From: Curculioniphilus buchneri
GTDB taxonomy: Bacteria > Pseudomonadota > Gammaproteobacteria > Enterobacterales > Enterobacteriaceae
Direction: 5' to 3'
DNA: 64,000 nucleotides
Assembly (NCBI RefSeq): GCF_964275155.1
Contig: NZ_OZ193413.1
Location: 1,085,708 to 1,149,707, forward strand
Part shown: piece after piece, positions 59,015 through 64,000 of the stretch
Layout of the letters: each line of letters begins with the position of its first letter
Numbering within the stretch: the stretch's first letter is position 1
Position numbers and translations under genes: made by a program
Notes under the pieces: model-generated
The model's input: the letters and a program-made list of their open reading frames with translations, nothing else
Databases searched by the model: none
What the model was told of the DNA's origin: nothing

Positions 59015-60273
59015 AGCAATTTTTACCTAAATTTTAATTTTTATTAATTAGTGAATGTTTGTGTAAACATTACATGTAGAAGTCAACAAAGCTTTAATTA
59101 TACAATTTCATACAATAGAGATTGTATTTTAATTATTTTATAACTTTTAGTCAACTTTCATAATATCTAGGTGTATTCATCACGTAGAATAATGATAATT
59201 ATAAAACATTCTTTTTAAGAACCAAATCAGTATAAACATACTTGCATACAATTAGATATTCTATGACTGTCATATGTAAGAAAAACCATAAAACTCTAAA
59301 TACTTTTACTATATGAATTAATCAATAACATAACAGATATAAATCGAACTGATTGATTAATAAACTTTAATAAAAGTAAATATATTAATACTTTATTATA
59401 GTAAATTTTACAAATTAAAAATGAAAAAACTCGACAAACTATACTGATAATTTTGCGTATGAAAAATCAATTTTTCTTTTAAGTGTTAAGTATCGCTATC
59501 CATGATAGTAACAATTCTATCTTTAATAACCTTTTGCTTTTATTAATTTTGTATTACTATAATATGACTAGTATCATATTTTAAAATGCGATTGAATACT
59601 GTATTTTATCACAACTAACACGAATTATACATATCTGTTTTAGATGCATAAGATTTCATGCAACCTCTATCAGTTGTTAAGTAAGTTAAATTATAAAATT
59701 AACAAATTTTCCAAGAAACTCTTCTTAGTAATAATGATAAGAAAACTTTATAATTTATATGAATCATGAGCATATAATCATATATTATGCACTATTTTAT
59801 TCAATGTCTATCTATATGCCTATAATAGAAAAATAAATATATCAAAGATATAAGTAATTTTTATGGGTATGCTTTTCAATATCAGCCATCTTAAATAAAA
59901 TAGAATATATCGAAACATCTTTATATGAAACATATTATCCACCAACATATTGCACTATTAGTAATGTAAATTTATTTCAATGTGATGATTAACGAAATAA
60001 TTCTTTATTTAAGTTAAGAAAATACAATAAATAAACAATATAAATAATATTATAAATAAATAAGTTAGTACTCAAAGTAAACAAAATCAAAAAACGGTAA
60101 ACTTCTTAAGCCGTATTAAGAATATTTCAGAGTACAGGCAGTAGCTTATATCAGTTTAAGCACATTGTAACAACTTTAAAAGTTAGTTAACATTTAACTA
60201 AATATGAATAATTTAAAATTTTTTTGTAGAATAGTCAATTCATTCAACATATACTCTTAAAATTTTTTACTCT
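59015..60273. other. Spacer upstream of rpmH where dnaA and oriC often lie
   Basis: About 1.26 kb with no recognisable gene. I looked for dnaA (divergent) and for clustered DnaA boxes; one near match, TTATCCACC at 59935-59943, is isolated. No origin can be called. The rpmH promoter should be within the first 150 bases. Confidence 0.55.
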
Positions 60274-60495
60274 CTAAAAAATATTTTTTTTAATTGATAA
60301 GCTAAAACGCTTATTAAAACGAGAAATACGACCACCAGTATCTACCATTCGTTGTTTACCAGTATAAAATGGATGGCACTCATTACATACATCCAAATTC
60401 AAATTAGATTCCAAAGTGGAGTATATCTTAAAAAGATTACCACAAGAACAAGTTGCCTCAATTTCTGCATATTCAGGATGAATATTTTTTTTCAT
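60274..60495 (-). CDS. rpmE: 50S ribosomal protein L31 (zinc-binding type)
   Basis: Seventy-three-residue protein matching E. coli L31: KKNIHPEYAEIEATCSCGN, LNLDVCNECHPFYTGKQR, GGRISRFNKRF. The four zinc ligands C16, C18, C37 and C40 are present, so this is the zinc-containing C+ form. AGGA precedes the ATG by eight bases. It is divergent from priA across 209 bases, the E. coli arrangement. Confidence 0.97.
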   Translation of the reverse strand: MKKNIHPEYAEIEATCSCGNLFKIYSTLESNLNLDVCNECHPFYTGKQRMVDTGGRISRFNKRFSLSIKKNIF

Positions 60496-60704
60496 AAGAA
60501 TTTTCCTATCATAATCTTTATCTTTATATTCATGTTAGTCAGTTTTATAAGATACTATGCAAATTAACCTGGTTAATTATTTATTTAGAATAATTTTGCA
60601 ATCTAGCACTATACAAAATAATACTAATTATTGCAAATGAAGATCTATTACCTGAAATAATATTGTATATACTAACAATATTACTTAATGTATAGGATAT
60701 ATTA

Positions 60705-62900
60705 ATGTCCGTTGTAAACATAGCCTTACCATTACCTTTGGCCCAAACTTTTGATTATCTCCTCCCTGATAACGGATTTCCAATAGTTGGTGGTCGAGTA
60801 AAAGTTCCATTTGGTTGTCGCCAGAAAATCGGGATTGTTACTGCTATTAGCACGAATAGTAAATTAGCACTAGATAAATTAAAACCTATCAGTGAGATTA
60901 TTGACAATAAATCATTATTTCCAAACAGTTTATGGCGTATTCTTAACTGGGCTATTGACTATTATCATTATCCTGCTGGTGAGGTATTATTTCATGCTCT
61001 ACCAGCTTTAATCCGACAAGGTCAACCTGCAGAGATGGCTCTTTTAAAAGAATGGTTTGTTACAGAACAGGGTAAAAATATTTTATTGGATAGCCTAAAA
61101 AGGGCACCAAAACAGAAAAAAGCCCTAACAATTTTGCTACAAGGACCAATTGATTGTCATAAGATCAAGGAATATCAAATAGGGAACTCAGAGTTGCAGG
61201 CGTTGCGTACTAAAAGGTTATGCGATTTACGCTTACAGAAAAAAAATATATATCATTGGAAATATAACTTAATTTCCAATTGTAAGCAAATCCAACTTAA
61301 CATAGAGCAAATTTCTGCCATTGACGTTATTTGTCGAAATGATCATAAATTTACCACCTGGCTTTTAGCTGGAGTGACTGGTTCTGGTAAAACAGAAGTA
61401 TATTTAACAATTATAGAACATATTCTCGCACAGGGAAAACAAGCATTAGTATTAGTACCAGAAATTGGTTTAACACCGCAAATCCTTGCTCGATTTCAAG
61501 AACGGTTTAATGCTCCAATAGAAGTTTTACATTCTAGACTTGATAATAAAGAACGGTTATCAGTTTGGCTGAAAGCACGCTGTGGAGAAAGTGCTATTGT
61601 CATTGGAACCCGTTCTGCATTATTTACACCTTTTATGAAATTAGGAATCATTATTATTGATGAAGAACATGACAGTTCATATAAACAGAATGATGGTTGG
61701 TGTTATCATGCACGTGATTTAGCAGTCTTCCGTGCTAAGGAAGAAAAAATTCCAATTATTCTTGGTACTGCTACACCTTCTCTTGAAACATTGTATAATG
61801 TAAAGAGACAAAAATATCGGCAACTCGTATTAGGACAAAGAACTGGTAATGCTTGCTCATCCAAACAAAAATTACTTAATTTAAAAGAATTACCATTAAT
61901 ACATGGTCTATCAGCGCCATTGTTAAAAAAAATGAAAGAACATTTGAAAGCTGGAAAACAAGTATTGCTCTTTCTTAATAGACGTGGTTTTGCACCGGTG
62001 TTATTATGTCATGAGTGTGTCTGGATATCTGAATGCCAACTTTGTGACCATTATCACACGATTCATCAACGACAGCGTCATCTTCGTTGTCATTACTGCA
62101 ATAGTCAACTTCCACTTCCTAATCAATGTCCTAAATGTGGTTCCATCGAGTTAATTATAGTGGGAATGGGAACTGAACAATTAGAAACAGTGTTATTGCC
62201 TTTGTTTCCAGAGATTCCAGTCACTCGTATTGATCGAGATACTACGATACATAAAGGTACTCTCGAAAATTACTTAGCCCAAGTGGAACTTGGCGGTGCA
62301 CGTATTTTAATTGGTACGCAAATGTTAGCTAAAGGTCATCATTTTCCAAATGTTACACTAGTGTCGTTATTGGATGTAGACGGTGCACTTTTTTCTAGTG
62401 ATTTTCGTGCTGCTGAACATTTTTCTCAACTATATATTCAAGTTTCTGGTCGTGCTGGCCGTGCTTGTAAAGGAGGAGAAGTTTTACTACAAACTTATCA
62501 TCCAGAGCATCCTTTGTTGAAAACATTGCTGAATCACGGTTATATGAATTTTGCTAACCAGGCATTAGAAGAACGACGGCAAGCAGGTTTACCGCCATTT
62601 ACGAGTCAAGTCTTATTTCGTGCAAATGATTATAATAATCGTGAAGCGGGATTTTTTCTCAGTCAATTATACCAATTATTAGATAATAGTCCATTACGTG
62701 ATAACTTACTACGCTTAATGGGGCCCATTCCAGCACTAGTACCGAAACGTGGAGGACGTTTTTATTGGCAATTGTTTCTATTACATCCTTCTCGCTTTCA
62801 ATTACAACGTCTAATCACTGCTATTTTACCTTCAATTAACAAAATTTTTCATTCACATAAAGTAAAGTGGTCATTGGATGTAGATCCAGTAGATTACTGA
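60705..62900 (+). CDS. priA: Primosomal replication restart helicase PriA
   Basis: Superfamily 2 helicase that recognises abandoned forks and D-loops and reloads DnaB. The 731-residue protein (E. coli 732) has the N-terminal DNA-binding domain (VNIALPLPLAQTFDYLLPDN), Walker A GVTGSGKTEVYL, Walker B IIDEEHDSSYKQ, a cysteine-rich zinc insertion (CHECVWISECQLCDHYH, CHYCNS, CPKCGS) between the helicase lobes, GTQMLAKGHHFP, QVSGRAGRA and a C-terminal domain ending WSLDVDPVDY. All key motifs are intact. Retaining PriA means recombination-dependent restart is still possible, which would matter particularly if DnaA-initiated replication were altered. It has no co-transcribed neighbour in the window. 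Confidence 0.98.
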   Translation: MSVVNIALPLPLAQTFDYLLPDNGFPIVGGRVKVPFGCRQKIGIVTAISTNSKLALDKLKPISEIIDNKSLFPNSLWRILNWAIDYYHYPAGEVLFHALPALIRQGQPAEMALLKEWFVTEQGKNILLDSLKRAPKQKKALTILLQGPIDCHKIKEYQIGNSELQALRTKRLCDLRLQKKNIYHWKYNLISNCKQIQLNIEQISAIDVICRNDHKFTTWLLAGVTGSGKTEVYLTIIEHILAQGKQALVLVPEIGLTPQILARFQERFNAPIEVLHSRLDNKERLSVWLKARCGESAIVIGTRSALFTPFMKLGIIIIDEEHDSSYKQNDGWCYHARDLAVFRAKEEKIPIILGTATPSLETLYNVKRQKYRQLVLGQRTGNACSSKQKLLNLKELPLIHGLSAPLLKKMKEHLKAGKQVLLFLNRRGFAPVLLCHECVWISECQLCDHYHTIHQRQRHLRCHYCNSQLPLPNQCPKCGSIELIIVGMGTEQLETVLLPLFPEIPVTRIDRDTTIHKGTLENYLAQVELGGARILIGTQMLAKGHHFPNVTLVSLLDVDGALFSSDFRAAEHFSQLYIQVSGRAGRACKGGEVLLQTYHPEHPLLKTLLNHGYMNFANQALEERRQAGLPPFTSQVLFRANDYNNREAGFFLSQLYQLLDNSPLRDNLLRLMGPIPALVPKRGGRFYWQLFLLHPSRFQLQRLITAILPSINKIFHSHKVKWSLDVDPVDY

Positions 62901-64000
62901 AATTTTATTTTTTTGATTACAATGCATCATTGCATACAATTAATACATTGCTTCTTTTACATAAAAGAATAACTTAAAAGAAAATATCGAGTAATTGTAT
63001 CTAATCTGATGTACAACCAAATTGGTGCTATAAATGAAATACTATTTTAGATAGTATTGCCTGATTCTCTATTATAACATTAAATAATTATACTAATTAA
63101 TAGTAGTTATATAAATTTTATAATTATAGAACTAATAGAGTTATAAAGAAAATAAAAATCAGTTTAATCACCATAGTACTGTATTAATTAACAGTATTTT
63201 TGCTTTAATTTAATGTAACAGTATAAATACCAATTAGAAAAATTGATTCTCTTTAAAATTAATGATACAATTATATTTAATTCTTAAAAAGGATAAATAT
63301 CCATTACGTATCAGTTTAATACAAATTTTGCATAGTATTTTCCATGTAAATAAAGTAATTACTTTCATTAAGTAAATATATGTAATTGGTTAATATTGGA
63401 AATATTTTTCTCAAAAATAATAAAATTTATTTTTATAAAAATAAAAACATGCATAGTATATTAAAAATCTAAATAATTAACATGCACATTCTGATTCTTC
63501 TCTGGGAGAAGTAAATATTGAATATACTATAATAGTTAGATATATTTTTAAAAAAATAAGCGATATAATTAAATGACATTTAATTTTACTTATTTTATAT
63601 TCATGTAGAATATACCTAAGTGGAGTTAATATTTACTTTATTTTTTGAATAACATTTATGATCAAAGATATTGATAAATATCAATATTATTCTAAAAGTT
63701 TTTTCGTCATTCATTGAGGGGTCATTTAATTTAGTCTAATATCTGATTTTAGGTGCTGCTGTAAAAATCATTTTAGATATTTTAAATTTATACTATTCAT
63801 TTCAAATTATTTGGATATCATTTCGATATTTATATTATCATTCAAATTATCTAAATAGAATCGTATTACGATCTATCACAGCATTACTGTGATATTGATT
63901 AGAATTATTTTCTATTCCACGTTACAATATTTTTTAGAAACGAATCAAATTATACGATATTTTTATATTTTTTTTGGTCTTGTTAAATTGGAGCTAGTTG
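62901..64000. other. Spacer after priA to the window end
   Basis: About 1.1 kb of AT-rich DNA with no recognisable gene. Two small hairpins: a 6-bp stem CTTCTC/GAGAAG (63497-63511) and an 8-bp perfect stem TATCACAG/CTGTGATA with 5-base loop (63874-63894). Neither has a convincing T-run. Confidence 0.55.

Noticed and set aside
59935..59943. Possible DnaA box (TTATCCACC) and replication origin upstream of rpmH
   Set aside because: A single imperfect box without a cluster, AT-rich 13-mers in context or dnaA nearby is not enough.
63874..63894. CRP-binding site (ATCACAG-CATTA-CTGTGAT)
   Set aside because: The half-sites are in the opposite orientation to the CRP consensus TGTGA-N6-TCACA, and no gene follows within the window.
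1..64000. Insertion sequences, prophage, CRISPR, toxin-antitoxin or secretion-system loci
   Set aside because: No transposase, integrase, terminal repeats, spaced repeat array or such gene pairs were found on either strand; this matches a long-isolated symbiont.

Overview
This window reads as part of the chromosome of a host-restricted, genome-reduced gammaproteobacterium of the Enterobacterales. Nearly every intact gene aligns end to end with an Escherichia coli protein. Several E. coli gene blocks survive: surA-pdxA-rsmA-(apaG lost)-apaH with folA facing them, msbA-lpxK-ycaR-kdsB, lptF-lptG divergent from pepA-holC-valS, dnaK-dnaJ, rpmH-rnpA-yidD-yidC-mnmE, and rpmE divergent from priA. The DNA is strongly AT-rich. 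Adding my gene coordinates, only about 55% of the window is coding; the rest is long decayed spacer with at least two recognisable dead genes. This is the pattern of an insect symbiont part-way through genome reduction. A Serratia- or Sodalis-derived symbiont is my guess, but the sequence alone does not settle the lineage.

Layout. 1-4.5 kb: end of surA, then pdxA, rsmA, apaH and folA. 5.5-10.5 kb: ybhL, then the opposite-strand lipid A/Kdo operon msbA-lpxK-ycaR-kdsB. 10.5-14.7 kb: gene desert containing a wrecked quinone oxidoreductase gene. 14.7-22.2 kb: lptG, lptF, pepA, a frameshifted holC, and valS. 22.2-31.8 kb: mostly desert with a wrecked digH, plus kdsA and a 2-Cys peroxiredoxin. 31.8-35.2 kb: plsC and an intact OprC-type TonB-dependent copper receptor. 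35.7-37.9 kb: tRNA-Leu(CAA), then a Leu(UAG)-Gln(UUG)-Met-Gln(CUG) cluster whose last member is degenerate. 39-47.2 kb: MetL cut down to its aspartokinase half, a monomeric isocitrate dehydrogenase, and tsgA. 48.6-52.8 kb: yqcA, then dnaK-dnaJ behind a recognisable sigma-32 promoter. 53.8-59 kb: yicC, then mnmE, yidC, yidD, rnpA and rpmH. 60.3-62.9 kb: rpmE and priA.

Functionally, the retained set centres on the cell envelope and basic information processing. Kdo synthesis and activation (KdsA, KdsB), lipid A 4'-kinase (LpxK), the flippase (MsbA), two LPS-export permease subunits (LptF, LptG), the outer-membrane protein chaperone SurA, YidC/YidD and PlsC all point to a cell that still builds a real outer membrane with LPS. 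The cut-down MetL would supply aspartyl phosphate for diaminopimelate/lysine but no longer makes homoserine. PdxA and FolA belong to vitamin B6 and folate metabolism.

I found no insertion sequences, prophage, CRISPR arrays, rRNA or convincing replication origin. I did not find a clear undescribed multi-gene system. The most informative anomalies are the domain-precise MetL truncation, the one-base holC frameshift, the retained copper receptor with its metal-site residues, the decaying tRNA-Gln(CUG), and an inverted repeat built into the dnaK heat-shock promoter.
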